A stretch of DNA of 64,000 nt from JALYGY01 sp963800975 (lineage in GTDB: Bacteria; Actinomycetota; Rubrobacteria; Rubrobacterales; Rubrobacteraceae). Positions 9,000-17,910 of the stretch are shown one piece after another (position 1 is the stretch's first letter; each line of letters opens with the position of its first letter). A program made the position numbers and the translations under genes. The stretch is from the NCBI GenBank assembly GCA_963800975.1, contig CAWDDB010000008.1, positions 186,001-250,000 of the forward strand, in the 5' to 3' direction. Below the pieces are notes generated by a model. That model had not been told where the DNA came from. It saw only the letters and a list, made by a program, of their open reading frames with translations, and did not search any database.

Positions 9000-9185
9000 C
9001 TACTCGGTAGTTTCCACGGCGACCGCGGTCCGGTTCTTGTAGAAGCCGCAGCTCGGGCAAACGCGGTGCGGCCTGTGCGGCTCTCCGCAATTCGGGCAAG
9101 CCACGAGTGTCGGCTGCCCCATCGCGTGGTGCGCCCGCCGTTGGTTGGTGCGAGCGTGAGACGTCTTCTTCTTCGGTACTGCCAT
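9000..9185 (-). CDS. rpmF: 50S ribosomal protein bL32
   Basis: 61 residues starting MAVPKKKTSHARTNQRRAHH, a typical bL32 N-terminus. Two CxxC pairs (CPNC and CPSC) keep the zinc-binding form. An AGGAGG-type ribosome site precedes the ATG. It sits between the DUF177 gene and plsX, the conserved arrangement. Confidence 0.97.
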   Translation of the reverse strand: MAVPKKKTSHARTNQRRAHHAMGQPTLVACPNCGEPHRPHRVCPSCGFYKNRTAVAVETTE

Positions 9186-9214
9186 AGTGCTACCTCCTGT
9201 TCGGATTCAGGTTA

Positions 9215-9673
9215 CTAGAAGCCAGAGGCGAAAAGCCCGCCAAGGCCACGCCACCTGGGGTCGATCTCGTCCTCGTCGCCCGTAGGCTCGACCGGCTCCG
9301 TGCCGGGGCGGAAGACCTGCATCGGCACCTCGCTCGGTAGCGCGTGCCTGGTGTAGTTCCCGAGGTCCAGTACCCAGTCCTCGATGGACAGCTCGGGGTT
9401 GTCCGGCTCGGGCAGGAACTCGGACTCGCCGAACTCGAGTATAAGCTCAGCAGGCTCGAGCGTGCGGTCGCAGGTGGTGATCACCGTCGCTCGGATCGCC
9501 AGGTCGAGATGAAGTCCCTCGGAGAGGCGGGTCACCGCGACGTCAGCTTCGGCTTCGGATACCTCGTGGTGACGCCCGTACAGTTCGAACGGTTCCACGC
9601 CAAAGATCTCGCGCATCTCGTGACGCGCCCCGACCTCGGCGCCTGGACGCCTGAGAGAGACCAACGAACCCAC
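9215..9673 (-). CDS. DUF177 (YceD-like) protein, rRNA/L32-linked
   Basis: 152 residues of the YceD/DUF177 family, which is almost always encoded just upstream of rpmF and has been tied to 23S rRNA maturation in other bacteria and plants. Visible features are the single conserved Cys in VITTCDRTLEPAELILEF, the acidic stretch after it, and the C-terminal DPRWRGLGGLF typical of the family. It starts at GTG 9673, 3 nt after the SepIVA-like gene ends. Exact activity is unknown. Confidence 0.85.
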   Translation of the reverse strand: MGSLVSLRRPGAEVGARHEMREIFGVEPFELYGRHHEVSEAEADVAVTRLSEGLHLDLAIRATVITTCDRTLEPAELILEFGESEFLPEPDNPELSIEDWVLDLGNYTRHALPSEVPMQVFRPGTEPVEPTGDEDEIDPRWRGLGGLFASGF

Positions 9674-9676
9674 GGG

Positions 9677-10132
9677 TTACTCCTCCGGAACGCCCTGCAG
9701 CTTGTTGCGCCCGCGCTGGACGGCCTCGAGGAGCTTGCCGAGGTTGTCCTCCAGATTCGCGAGCACCTCGTCCGCGTAGTCCTCGGCCCCGAGCCGGATC
9801 TCGCGCTCTCGGCGGCGGGCGTCCTCCATGATCTCCGCGCTACGCTTCTCGGCCCGCTTCAGGACCTCCTCCTCGGAGGTGATCTTGTCGGCCTCGTCCT
9901 GCGCCCCGCGGATGATGCGGTCGCTCTCGCTGCGCGCCTCGTCTAGCATCGCCTGCCGCTCTTTAACGATCCAGCGCGCCTGTTTGAGTTCCTCCGGGAT
10001 CGTCTGGCGCATCTGGTCGATGATGTCGAAGGCGGCGTCCCGGTCTATCATGGCCGTGTTGCCAAAGCCGGGGAAGCTCCTCGCCTCCTCTACCAGCTCC
10101 TCCAACCTATCTATTAGCACCAGTACGTCCAT
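9677..10132 (-). CDS. sepIVA: DivIVA-domain coiled-coil protein, SepIVA-like
   Basis: 151 residues. The N-terminus (about 1-65: DVLVLIDRLEELVEEARSF and PEELKQARWIVKERQAML) resembles mycobacterial SepIVA, a septation factor, and the rest is a charged coiled coil (DEARSESDRIIRGAQDEADK and on). The neighbour argument is strong: in Mycobacterium the SepIVA gene sits next to the DUF177 gene, near rnc and smc, as here. It could be described as a DivIVA-like or ATP synthase b-like coil; the cell-division role is by homology and context only. Confidence 0.75.
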   Translation of the reverse strand: MDVLVLIDRLEELVEEARSFPGFGNTAMIDRDAAFDIIDQMRQTIPEELKQARWIVKERQAMLDEARSESDRIIRGAQDEADKITSEEEVLKRAEKRSAEIMEDARRREREIRLGAEDYADEVLANLEDNLGKLLEAVQRGRNKLQGVPEE

Positions 10133-10141
10133 GCTACAAAC

Positions 10142-11200
10142 CTATCCTTCGCTTACAAGCCCCTTTATATTACCGTCCGGGCTCGAGTATATCTCGCGCA
10201 CCGACTCAAGTATGCCTTCTGGGACGAGCCCGCGCACGTCGCCGCCGAACGACGCAATCTCTCGCACCGCGCTGGACGATAGGAAGCTGTGCTCCGCCGA
10301 GGCCATTATAAAGACTGTCTCGAGCTCCGGGAACATCGTACGGTTCAGCTGCGCCTGCTCGAACTCGGACTCGAAATCGGACACCGCCCTCAGGCCCTTT
10401 ACTATCGCCCGCGCGCCCTGCTCGCGCGCGAACTCGACCAGCAATCCCTCCATCAGCTCGACCGAAACGTTCTCCATCCCCGCCGTGACCTTCTCTACCA
10501 GGCGTGCCCGCTCCACGGCCGGCAGCCTCGGCTCCTTGCGCTTGTTGCTTCCGACCGCCACGACGACGTGGTCGAAAATCTTGGCCGCGCGCCTGATTAT
10601 GTCGAGGTGGCCGGCGGTAACGGGGTCGAAGCTACCCGGACAAACAGCTACTATCATCGTGATCTCAGACCGCTCAAGTATCGTCACGTACGTGCCGCCG
10701 TAGCGACGCGTGACCCCTTTCCTGCCGGTGCTCCACTCCGCCTGAGGATCGCCGCTCTCGATCACGATCCGACCACCAGGCGCGAGCAGGTTGCCGAGCC
10801 GAGATAACTGGGCCCCGACCTCCGTCGCCGCGATTCTATATGGCGGATCAGCGAATATCAAATTGAATTGTCGCCGGTCTGTAAGCATCCGATCCAGCAC
10901 CCTGCCGACGTCCCCCGGCACCACCTCTGCCCTGCCCTCGAGCCGGGTCCTGCGCAGGTTCTCCCGTATGGTCGCCAGGGCCCTCCTGTCCTTTTCGACG
11001 AACACGGCGGAGCCACACCCGCGGCTCAGGGCCTCGATCCCGAGGGCGCCGGTCCCCGCGTACAGATCCAGGGCCGCGCCTTCGAAGAACTGCCCCAGCG
11101 AGTTGAAGAGGCTCTCCCGGACGCGATCGGAGGTCGGGCGCACGTCCTTCGGGACGGGGGCCAGGCGCGTCCCGCGCGCACTTCCGGCGATGATCCTCAC
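10142..11200 (-). CDS. rsmD-coaD: RsmD-CoaD fusion: 16S rRNA m2G966 methyltransferase + phosphopantetheine adenylyltransferase
   Basis: One uninterrupted frame encodes two enzymes that are normally separate neighbours. Residues 1-181 are RsmD: VRIIAGSARG, RPTSDRVRESLFNSL, the SAM motif LDLYAGTGALGIEALSRG and the catalytic FADPPY. Residues from Met182 (position 10657) are CoaD, which adenylylates phosphopantetheine in coenzyme A synthesis: CPGSFDPVTAGHLDII (H in TxGH), KGLRAVSDFE, and SAEHSFLSSSAVREIA. The linker YVTILERSEIT joins the domains without a stop codon. The GTG at 11200 was chosen because RsmD begins there; the open frame continues upstream into recG. Internal initiation at 10657 is possible but has only a weak ribosome site. 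A missing stop through sequence error cannot be excluded. Confidence 0.85.
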   Translation of the reverse strand: MRIIAGSARGTRLAPVPKDVRPTSDRVRESLFNSLGQFFEGAALDLYAGTGALGIEALSRGCGSAVFVEKDRRALATIRENLRRTRLEGRAEVVPGDVGRVLDRMLTDRRQFNLIFADPPYRIAATEVGAQLSRLGNLLAPGGRIVIESGDPQAEWSTGRKGVTRRYGGTYVTILERSEITMIVAVCPGSFDPVTAGHLDIIRRAAKIFDHVVVAVGSNKRKEPRLPAVERARLVEKVTAGMENVSVELMEGLLVEFAREQGARAIVKGLRAVSDFESEFEQAQLNRTMFPELETVFIMASAEHSFLSSSAVREIASFGGDVRGLVPEGILESVREIYSSPDGNIKGLVSEG

Positions 11201-11246
11201 GGCGATAGGTCGGGAGTCGAGTCGCCTGGTGCTCCCCGATCCTCTC

Positions 11247-13397
11247 TCACTCGCGGAACAGCCAGTCGACGTCTGCGCCGAGGAGGTCCCGGATCTCGCG
11301 CCGCAGCGGCCTGTGGTGAGGCTTCTTGAGCGTGGGATCCCCTGCCACCATGGAAAACGCCTCTCGCCTGGCCTCGACCAGGACGTCCATGTCCCGCAAA
11401 AGCTTCGCGACCTTGAGGTCGGGCATGCCGCTCTGGCGGCTCCCGAACAACGTGCCCTCACCCCTGATTGCGAGGTCGACCTCGGAGAGCTTGAAGCCGT
11501 CCTGGTAGCGCGTCATTGCCTCCAGCCGTCGCTCAGCGTCCTCGGTTTTCGCCTCCGCGACGAGATAGCACTTCGGGTGGTGGACGCCCCGGATCACGCG
11601 TCCGCGGAGCTGATGCAGCTGCGAGAGCCCGAAGCGCTCGGCGCCCTCGATCACGACCGCGCTCGCGTTGGGGACGTCGACGCCCACCTCGACGACCACG
11701 GTGGCGACAAGAACCTCTATCTCCCCGGCGCGAAACGAGGCCATCACCTCTCGCTTCTCTTCCGCCTTCATGCGGCCGTGCAAGAGCCCTACGCGCCTCT
11801 CCGGGAAGATCTCTGCTTCCAGCTCCTCGTGCAGGTCTTCCGCGGCGCGAACGTCCTCGAGCGCCTCGGACTCCTCGACCAGCGGGCAGATCACGTACGC
11901 CTGGCGCCCGGCCTCGAGCTCGCGGCGAACAGCTTCGTATGCCTCCTGACGCTCCGCAAGCCCGACGAGCCTGGTCTCCACGGGCTTGCGCCCGGGCGGG
12001 AGCTCATCGATGATGGAGACCTCCAGGTCCCCGTAGAGCGTCAGGGAGAGCGTCCTGGGTATGGGCGTCGCTGTCATGATGAGCGTGTCTGGCCTCGTGC
12101 GCCCCTTCTCCTTGAAGAGCGTGCGCTGGCCAACGCCGAAGCGGTGCTGCTCGTCCACGACAACGACCGAGAGGTCATCGAACTCGACGCCCTTCTGGAT
12201 AAGCGCGTGCGTCCCCACGATGACGTGCGCCTCGCCGTTCTCTATCGCCCGCAGCGCCTCCCGCCGCTCGACCGTGCCAAGGGAGCCCGTGAGCAGCACG
12301 ACCCGAACCGGGAGATGGGCCAGGGCGGTCGAGACGGAGAGAAAGTGCTGCTCCGCCAGGACCTCGGTTGGTGCCATGATGGCACCCTGTCCCCCCGCCT
12401 CCACCGCGGTGAGCAAAGCCGCCACAGCGACCACCGTCTTTCCGCTCCCCACATCGCCTTGCAAGAGGCGGCGCATCGGCTTCTCGGAGCGCATGCCGCC
12501 TAGGACCTCGTCCACCACCCTCTCCTGGGCGGCCGTCAGCCCGAAAGGCAGGCCACGCAAGAACGGGTTCAGCAAGCTTCCGTCACCCGGATGGCGCGCG
12601 CCCATCTCGTCCGCCTCGAGCCGGATCTTGCGAGCCGCGAGCCCGGTCTGGATCAGGAATAGCTCGTGGAAGATAAGACGCCGCATCGCGGCCCCGAGGC
12701 GTTTCTTGTCCGAAGGAAAGTGGACCTCGTGCATCGCGTCGTGCAGGTTGGGAAGGTCGTGGCGGTAGAGGACCTCGGCCGGCAGGGGGTCGACGATGTG
12801 ACCGGCGTCGTCGAGCGCGCGATGGACCAGCGTCCGCATCCTCCTCGCCTGAATGCCCTTGTTGACCGGGTAAACCGGGACGAATCGGCCCGAGTGCGGA
12901 CCGCTGGATCCGCCCGATTCGTCGTCTATCACCTCGATGCTCTTGGCCACCAGCTGTATGCCGTACCTCCGCTGCACCTCGCCCGACACGACTACTCTGC
13001 TCTCGGGAACGAGGCCCTTGAGCATCCAACCCCGTCCCCATACCGTGGCCGGGAGATACCCGGTTCCGTCGTAGAGCTGGGCGGAGAAGCCGGGCGAACG
13101 GCCGCGCACCGGCCTGCCGACGGGTCGCGTGCTGACGACTCTTGCCACCACGGTCGCCTTCTCGCCGACGCGCAGCTCCGAGATCTTCTTGACGTTCGAG
13201 AGGTCCTCGTGACGTGAGGGGAAGTGGGAGACCATATCCCCCACGGTGGTCACCCCGAGCTCGCCTAGCGCCGCCGCGATTCGCGGGCCCACGCCCGGGA
13301 GCTCGGTTACGGGCCGGCCGCGGAGGTCGGCGAGGGTGTTACGCTGCGGCGGTCCCCAGACCGCTCCCGACTCGACGCTAGAGGTAGGCCACGCCAT
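11247..13397 (-). CDS. recG: ATP-dependent DNA helicase RecG
   Basis: Branch-migrating helicase that remodels stalled forks and Holliday junctions. In order: a wedge/OB domain (PGVGPRIAAALGELGV, then RVVSTRPVGRPVRG), Walker A GDVGSGKTVVA, APTEVLAEQHF, the helicase DEQHRFGVGQR box, TATPIPRTL, and C-terminal motifs LLHGRMKAEEK, VATVVVEVGVDVPNA and QLRGRVIRG. The ATG at 13397 overlaps the end of fakB by 20 nt and gives 716 residues, near the family norm. The open frame extends further but has no better start. The order fakA-fakB-recG-rsmD/coaD is conserved in actinobacteria. Confidence 0.94.
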   Translation of the reverse strand: MAWPTSSVESGAVWGPPQRNTLADLRGRPVTELPGVGPRIAAALGELGVTTVGDMVSHFPSRHEDLSNVKKISELRVGEKATVVARVVSTRPVGRPVRGRSPGFSAQLYDGTGYLPATVWGRGWMLKGLVPESRVVVSGEVQRRYGIQLVAKSIEVIDDESGGSSGPHSGRFVPVYPVNKGIQARRMRTLVHRALDDAGHIVDPLPAEVLYRHDLPNLHDAMHEVHFPSDKKRLGAAMRRLIFHELFLIQTGLAARKIRLEADEMGARHPGDGSLLNPFLRGLPFGLTAAQERVVDEVLGGMRSEKPMRRLLQGDVGSGKTVVAVAALLTAVEAGGQGAIMAPTEVLAEQHFLSVSTALAHLPVRVVLLTGSLGTVERREALRAIENGEAHVIVGTHALIQKGVEFDDLSVVVVDEQHRFGVGQRTLFKEKGRTRPDTLIMTATPIPRTLSLTLYGDLEVSIIDELPPGRKPVETRLVGLAERQEAYEAVRRELEAGRQAYVICPLVEESEALEDVRAAEDLHEELEAEIFPERRVGLLHGRMKAEEKREVMASFRAGEIEVLVATVVVEVGVDVPNASAVVIEGAERFGLSQLHQLRGRVIRGVHHPKCYLVAEAKTEDAERRLEAMTRYQDGFKLSEVDLAIRGEGTLFGSRQSGMPDLKVAKLLRDMDVLVEARREAFSMVAGDPTLKKPHHRPLRREIRDLLGADVDWLFRE

Positions 13398-14193
13398 AAG
13401 CACCAGGGCCGACGTGGGAGCCAACCACGCCGCTGATCTCTGCAACCAGTTTCTCCTCGACCCCGAGTTCGTCGGCAAGCTCGGAGAGCAGCTCGGGGGC
13501 CGCGATGTGCCCGAAAAACAGCGGTCGACCGGCCTCGGCCGCGGGCCTGGCCTCCTCCACGATGGCCGCCATCTGCCTTTTGCGGCCGCGCGTCCGCTTG
13601 TAGGCGACCACCTCGCCGTTCTCGATGCTCAGGACCGGCCGTATGTTGAGGGCGGTCCCCAATAGCTGCCTGGCCCGCCCCAGGCGTCCGCTCTTCGCGA
13701 GGTATTCAAGCGTGTTCACCCCGAAGAGGATCCTGCACTGGTCTATGGCTGCCTCGGCGGCCTGGCGAACGTTCTTAAAATCCCCGCCTTCGTCCACCAC
13801 GCGAAGAGCCTCCACCAGGATCAAACCGGACCCCATCTCGGCGCTGCGCGTGTCGAGGACCTCAACCGGTTTGTCTACCATCCCGGCCGCGGAGACGGCG
13901 GAGTCGTAGGTGCCGCTGAACTTGCGCGACAGGGTGAGCACCAGGATGTGCTCGTAAGCGTCCAGCGCCTCGAAAGCCTCCACGAAGAGCCCAGGAGCGG
14001 GTTGGGAGGTGGTCGGGAACTCCTCGGCCGCGTACAGCCTGTCGTAGAACTCCGAGGTGGACATGTCGATCTTGTCCCTGTACGTCTCGTCTGGCCCGAA
14101 GTGGAACGTGAGCGGGACCATCCTGAAATCCGGGCGCTCGAGCACGCCGGGCGCGAGGCTCGTCGTGGAGTCCGTTACGATAGCGGTTGTCAC
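13378..14193 (-). CDS. fakB: DegV-family fatty acid-binding protein (FakB-like)
   Basis: 271 residues. DegV proteins bind one fatty acid and present its carboxylate to the kinase FakA for phosphorylation. Seen here are the N-terminal IVTDSTTSLAPG, the serine-rich substrate loop TTSQPAPGLFVEAF, LTLSRKFSGTYDSA, the hydrophobic lid LEYLAKSGRLGRA and the C-terminal GVVGSHVGPGAYG with the conserved His. It starts at a GTG overlapping the stop of fakA (GTGA), so the kinase and its substrate carrier are co-translated. This supports a FakA/FakB pair rather than an orphan lipid-binding protein. Confidence 0.9.
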   Translation of the reverse strand: MTTAIVTDSTTSLAPGVLERPDFRMVPLTFHFGPDETYRDKIDMSTSEFYDRLYAAEEFPTTSQPAPGLFVEAFEALDAYEHILVLTLSRKFSGTYDSAVSAAGMVDKPVEVLDTRSAEMGSGLILVEALRVVDEGGDFKNVRQAAEAAIDQCRILFGVNTLEYLAKSGRLGRARQLLGTALNIRPVLSIENGEVVAYKRTRGRKRQMAAIVEEARPAAEAGRPLFFGHIAAPELLSELADELGVEEKLVAEISGVVGSHVGPGAYGVAYL

Positions 14194-15762
14194 TCTGCCA
14201 CCATCTGCAACGGGTAAAGCGGCTGTCCGCCGTCCTGTACCTCGACCTCGACGTCGCGACCAAGATCCATTATCCGCTCGGCGACGCCGGCGGCCGAGCG
14301 CTCGTCCATCCCCTCACCCCTCAGCAAGGTGACGATGTCGGCTCCGTTCTCCAGCATCCGCTCCGCAACTTTGACCGCCGCGTCCTCGACGCCGTCCTCG
14401 ACGGCGATCAGCCTGCCGTCAAGCATCCCCATGTACGCGCCGTCTGGCACCTGCCTGCCGTCCACGCGCGCGTCCCGAACCGCTCGCGTTACCTCGGCCG
14501 AGTGCAGAGCAGCGGCGATCTCGCGCATCTCCTCGACGACCTCACCGCTCTCGCCCTCTTCGTCGAATCCGACCATGGCCGCAAGCCCCGCCGCAATGGT
14601 CGTCGTCGGGACCACGTAGACCGTCGCCTCGACGAGCTGGTGCACCTGCTCCGCCGTCGGAACTATGTTCTTGTTATTGGGCAGCAGGATCACCGACCCG
14701 GCTCGCGTACGATCCACGGCCCGCGCAAAGTCGGCGGCGCTCGGGTTTGCCCCCTGACCGCCTTCGATCACGACCGCCCCCATCTGCTCGAATAGCTTGC
14801 GGTTGCCGTCTCCCCGGCTCGCCACGACCACGCCGAGGTCGCCGGTTCTGCCAGGGGAGCCGCCACCTCGCGCTCGTACCTGGGCCTCCATGTCGTCCAC
14901 CTTGACGCCGGAGAGCCGGCCGAAGCCTCCCGCGTACGAGAGAGCGCTGCCCGGGTCCTGCGTGTGCAGGTGCACCTTTACCAGGTCAACGTCCGAGACC
15001 ACGAGCACGCTCCTGCCCGAGTCGTGGATGTGATCCTCGAACTCGCGCGAATCGCCCGAGAATCCGGTCACCACGAACTCCGTGCAGTAGCCCCAGGCCT
15101 CCTCTTCCGCGTGGATAGCATCCAGGTCAGGAGGCTCCGTTCTCGGTGTTGGGTGCCTCGATCTCCTTTCCGCTCGCGAAGGCGTAGAGGCCGTCCAGGA
15201 TCACCGCCACCCCGAGCCCCCCGGCGTCAACGACCCCGGCCTCGCGCAGAACGTCGAGAAGGTCCGGAGTGCGGGCAACCGATGAGTGGGCCTCGCGAGC
15301 CGCTGCCTGCAGCACCGACTCGACGTCCGCGTCCGGGAGAGATTCGCGCGCCGCCCCGGCCGCATCCTTGATGACCGTGAGCATAGTCCCCTCGACCGGT
15401 TCGCGCACGGAGGCGTACGCGCGATCCCGCGCGCCTTCCAGCGCGGCGGCGACGATCTCGGTCGAGACCGAGTCGTGGTCACCGATAACCTCGCATGCGC
15501 CCCGGATCATCTGCGACAGGATCACGCCCGAGTTCCCCCTGGCTCCCATGAGCGCGGCGCGAGATCCTGCCTTGCTCGCCGCCTCTAGCGTCTCGTACGC
15601 CTTTTCTGAGGTCTCGCGCAGAATCGACTCGAGCGTGAGGAGCATGTTGGTTCCCGTGTCGCCGTCTGGCACAGGGTAGACGTTCAGGGCGTTGATCCTC
15701 GGGGTGTGGGCCTTGAGCGAGGCGTGCGCCGTCCCCACAAGTTGGGCAAGGGTTATCTCCAT
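14190..15762 (-). pseudogene. fakA: DhaL/DAK-type fatty acid kinase FakA, interrupted by a frameshift
   Basis: FakA phosphorylates FakB-bound fatty acids. The first frame (15762 to 15127, 211 residues) is the DhaL ATP-binding domain with PVPDGDTGTNMLLT, GARGNSGVILSQ and GGLGVAVILDGLYAF. The second frame continues the family sequence from about 15140 (DAIHAEEEAWGYCTEFVVTG) through DVDLVKVHLHTQDPG to the C-terminal FakA domain, stopping at 14190. The downstream frame is shifted by one nucleotide, as if one extra base lay near 15130-15145. Joined, the product is about 523 residues, normal for the family. There is no obvious slippery heptamer, so a sequencing error or a true frameshift mutation is likelier than programmed frameshifting. 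Coupled fakB and the intact C-terminal domain argue that the gene is functional in life. Confidence 0.85.
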
Positions 15763-15861
15763 CGTATTCGACCCGTCACGTTCCGCTCCAACTCCGCTCC
15801 CCCGGCACGCTCTCCCTGCAGAATCCCGTGAGCCGGGCCGACCGTGTTGCGCTCGAGAATC

Positions 15862-15870
15862 TGATACAAT
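15862..15870 (+). promoter_or_regulatory. Extended -10 promoter, likely for rpmB
   Basis: TGATACAAT matches an extended -10 (TGN plus TACAAT). It lies about 90 nt upstream of the rpmB start on the same strand, in the gap between divergent fakA and rpmB. No good -35 accompanies it. Confidence 0.4.
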
Positions 15871-15958
15871 TTGCGCCCGATACCCGCCGACGGCGCCGTT
15901 GAAGCGGAGTCGCCCGGGTCCCCCAAGTCGATCGGTATCCTAGCACAGGAGAATTATA

Positions 15959-16183
15959 GTGGCTAAAGTCTGTTATTCGTGCGGCAAGAAGCCAAGCTTC
16001 GGCAACGCCCGCAGCCACTCCCTGCGCGCGACCCGCCGCCGCTGGAACCCGAACCTCCAGAAGGTCAGGATCCAGGAGGGCGCGGCGACCAGGCGCGAGT
16101 GGGTGTGCGTCTCTTGCCTGAAGGCCTTCAAGGTGCAGAAGGCCAGCGCCATCGCACCGCCGCCGGTCTCCGAGACCGTCTAG
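15959..16183 (+). CDS. rpmB: 50S ribosomal protein bL28
   Basis: 74 residues, starting with GTG (AKVCYSCGKKPSFGNARSHS), preceded by AGGAG. It keeps the zinc-binding Cys pairs CYSC and CVSC and the signature RRRWNPNLQKVRI. It is the only plus-strand gene in the first 36 kb and is divergent from fakA; its stop overlaps the convergent ribH stop by a few bases. Confidence 0.96.
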   Translation: MAKVCYSCGKKPSFGNARSHSLRATRRRWNPNLQKVRIQEGAATRREWVCVSCLKAFKVQKASAIAPPPVSETV

Positions 16184-16692
16184 GGCACCCCCGGCCGCGC
16201 TCGCGCGCTGCCGTCTTCGTCCAACCTCTCTAGCAGGTCAGCCATCTCGATGGCCGTTGCGGCGGCCTCGAAGCCCTTGTTGCCAAGTTTCACCCCGGCC
16301 CTCTCCAGGGCCTGCTCGATCGTCTCGGTGGTTATGACGCCGAAGATCACCGGTAGGTTCGTCTCAAGCGCGACGGCCGAGATGCCGCTCGCGGCCCCGT
16401 TCGCCACGTAGTCGAAATGGGCGGTCGCGCCCCGGATCACCGCCCCGAGGCAGATCACCGCGTCGTAGCGACCCGAGAGGGCCAGGCGCTTGGCCGCCAA
16501 CGGTATCTCGAAGGATCCGGGGACCCAGACGACATCGACGGAGCCGGGGTCGCCCCCGTGGCGCCGTATCGCGTCGAGGGCGCCGTCGAGCAGCCGCCGC
16601 ACGACCAGGTCGTTGAAGCGGGAGGCCACGATGCCGAACGAGCGGCCGGCGGCCGAGAGATTGCCCTCCACATAGTTTGCTCCGTCGGGCAT
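16180..16692 (-). CDS. ribH: 6,7-dimethyl-8-ribityllumazine synthase (RibH)
   Basis: Penultimate riboflavin enzyme; condenses the RibA-derived pyrimidine with dihydroxybutanone phosphate. It shows VWVPGSFEIPLAAKRLA and CLGAVIRGATAHFDYV with the catalytic His, and GVITTETIEQALERAG. An ATG at 16692 is taken as start; an in-frame TTG two codons earlier (16698) is an alternative. It is the last gene of the rib operon, 15 nt after ribBA. Confidence 0.95.
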   Translation of the reverse strand: MPDGANYVEGNLSAAGRSFGIVASRFNDLVVRRLLDGALDAIRRHGGDPGSVDVVWVPGSFEIPLAAKRLALSGRYDAVICLGAVIRGATAHFDYVANGAASGISAVALETNLPVIFGVITTETIEQALERAGVKLGNKGFEAAATAIEMADLLERLDEDGSARARPGVP

Positions 16693-16707
16693 GGGCAACT
16701 GCCCGAC

Positions 16708-17910
16708 CTAAAAGCTCTCGAAGACGTGGTTGAGCTTCTCGCGCTTGGTGTTGAGATACCGCTCGTTGTGCCCGTTGGGCTCGATCTCGATGGGTACCCG
16801 CTCCACTATCTCCAGCCCGAAGCCCTGCAGCCCCACGACCTTCGTCAGGTTGTTGGTCAGGAAGCGGATACGCCGCAGGCCAAGGTCCTTGAGGATCTGG
16901 GCCCCTACCCCGTAGTCCCTGAGGTCCGGCGCAAGCCCGAGCTTCTGGTTGGCCTGCACGGTATCGAGCCCCTCGTCCTGAAGGTGGTAGGCCTTCATCT
17001 TGTTGAGGAGGCCGATCCCCCTGCCCTCCTGCTGCATGTAGACGATGATCCCCTCTTCCTCGCGGGCCACGGCCCGCATGGCGGCCTCGAGCTGGGCCCC
17101 GCAGTCGCAGCGCAGCGAGTGCAGGGCGTCTCCGGTGAGGCAGGCCGAGTGAACGCGCACCAGCACGTCGTCTTTGCCTTCCGGTTCTCCCATGATGATC
17201 GCCAGGTGCGTCAGGTCGTCTATCTCGTTCTCGTAGGCCCGAAGCCTGAAGTCGCCGAACGGCGTGGGCAGGCGCGTCTCGACGGCGCACCGGACGAGGG
17301 TCTCGTAAGTGCGGCGATGCTCGATTATCTGGGCCACGGTGACCATCTTGACCCCGTGCTCCGCCGAAAACTTCTCCAGGTCGGGCACCCTCGCCATCGT
17401 GCCGTCTTCCTTCATGATCTCGCAGATAACCCCAGCCGGTTTCAGCCCGGCTAGCCGCGAGAGGTCGACAGCCGCCTCGGTCTGCCCGGCGCGCTGCAAC
17501 ACGCCGCCCGGTTTTGCCCTGAGCGGGAAGACGTGACCTGGCATGACCAGGTCTTCGGGGCCCGTGGCGTCGTCAACCGCGACGCGGCAGGTGTGCGCCC
17601 TATCGGCAGCCGAGATCCCCGTGGTGATGCCGTCCTTGGCCTCTATGGTTACCGTAAAAGCGGTACCCATCCTCGAGGAATTGTGGATGGTCATCTGCGG
17701 AATCTCGAGGCGGTCGAGCACCTCCTCGGCCATCGGCAGGCAGATCAGGCCCCTCCCATGCGAGGCCATGAAGTTGATGTCGTCCGGGGTGACGAGCTCG
17801 GCCGCCATCGTGAGGTCGCCCTCGTTCTCGCGGTCCTCGTCGTCGCACACGATAACCATGTTGCCGGCCTTGATGTCATCGATGATCTCTTCCATCGGGC
17901 TAAACGGCAT
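16708..17910 (-). CDS. ribBA: Bifunctional DHBP synthase / GTP cyclohydrolase II (RibBA)
   Basis: Makes both riboflavin precursors. The N-terminal domain (to about residue 200) is 3,4-dihydroxy-2-butanone-4-phosphate synthase: DDEDRENEGD and ADRAHTCRVA. The C-terminal domain is GTP cyclohydrolase II: VHSACLTGDALHSLRCDCGAQ with the zinc cysteines, QQEGRGIGLLNKMKAY and LTNNLTKVVGLQG. The ATG at 17910, with AGAGGAG before it and overlapping the ribE stop, gives 400 residues. The open frame continues upstream within ribE but those residues are not family-like. Confidence 0.96.
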   Translation of the reverse strand: MPFSPMEEIIDDIKAGNMVIVCDDEDRENEGDLTMAAELVTPDDINFMASHGRGLICLPMAEEVLDRLEIPQMTIHNSSRMGTAFTVTIEAKDGITTGISAADRAHTCRVAVDDATGPEDLVMPGHVFPLRAKPGGVLQRAGQTEAAVDLSRLAGLKPAGVICEIMKEDGTMARVPDLEKFSAEHGVKMVTVAQIIEHRRTYETLVRCAVETRLPTPFGDFRLRAYENEIDDLTHLAIIMGEPEGKDDVLVRVHSACLTGDALHSLRCDCGAQLEAAMRAVAREEEGIIVYMQQEGRGIGLLNKMKAYHLQDEGLDTVQANQKLGLAPDLRDYGVGAQILKDLGLRRIRFLTNNLTKVVGLQGFGLEIVERVPIEIEPNGHNERYLNTKREKLNHVFESF

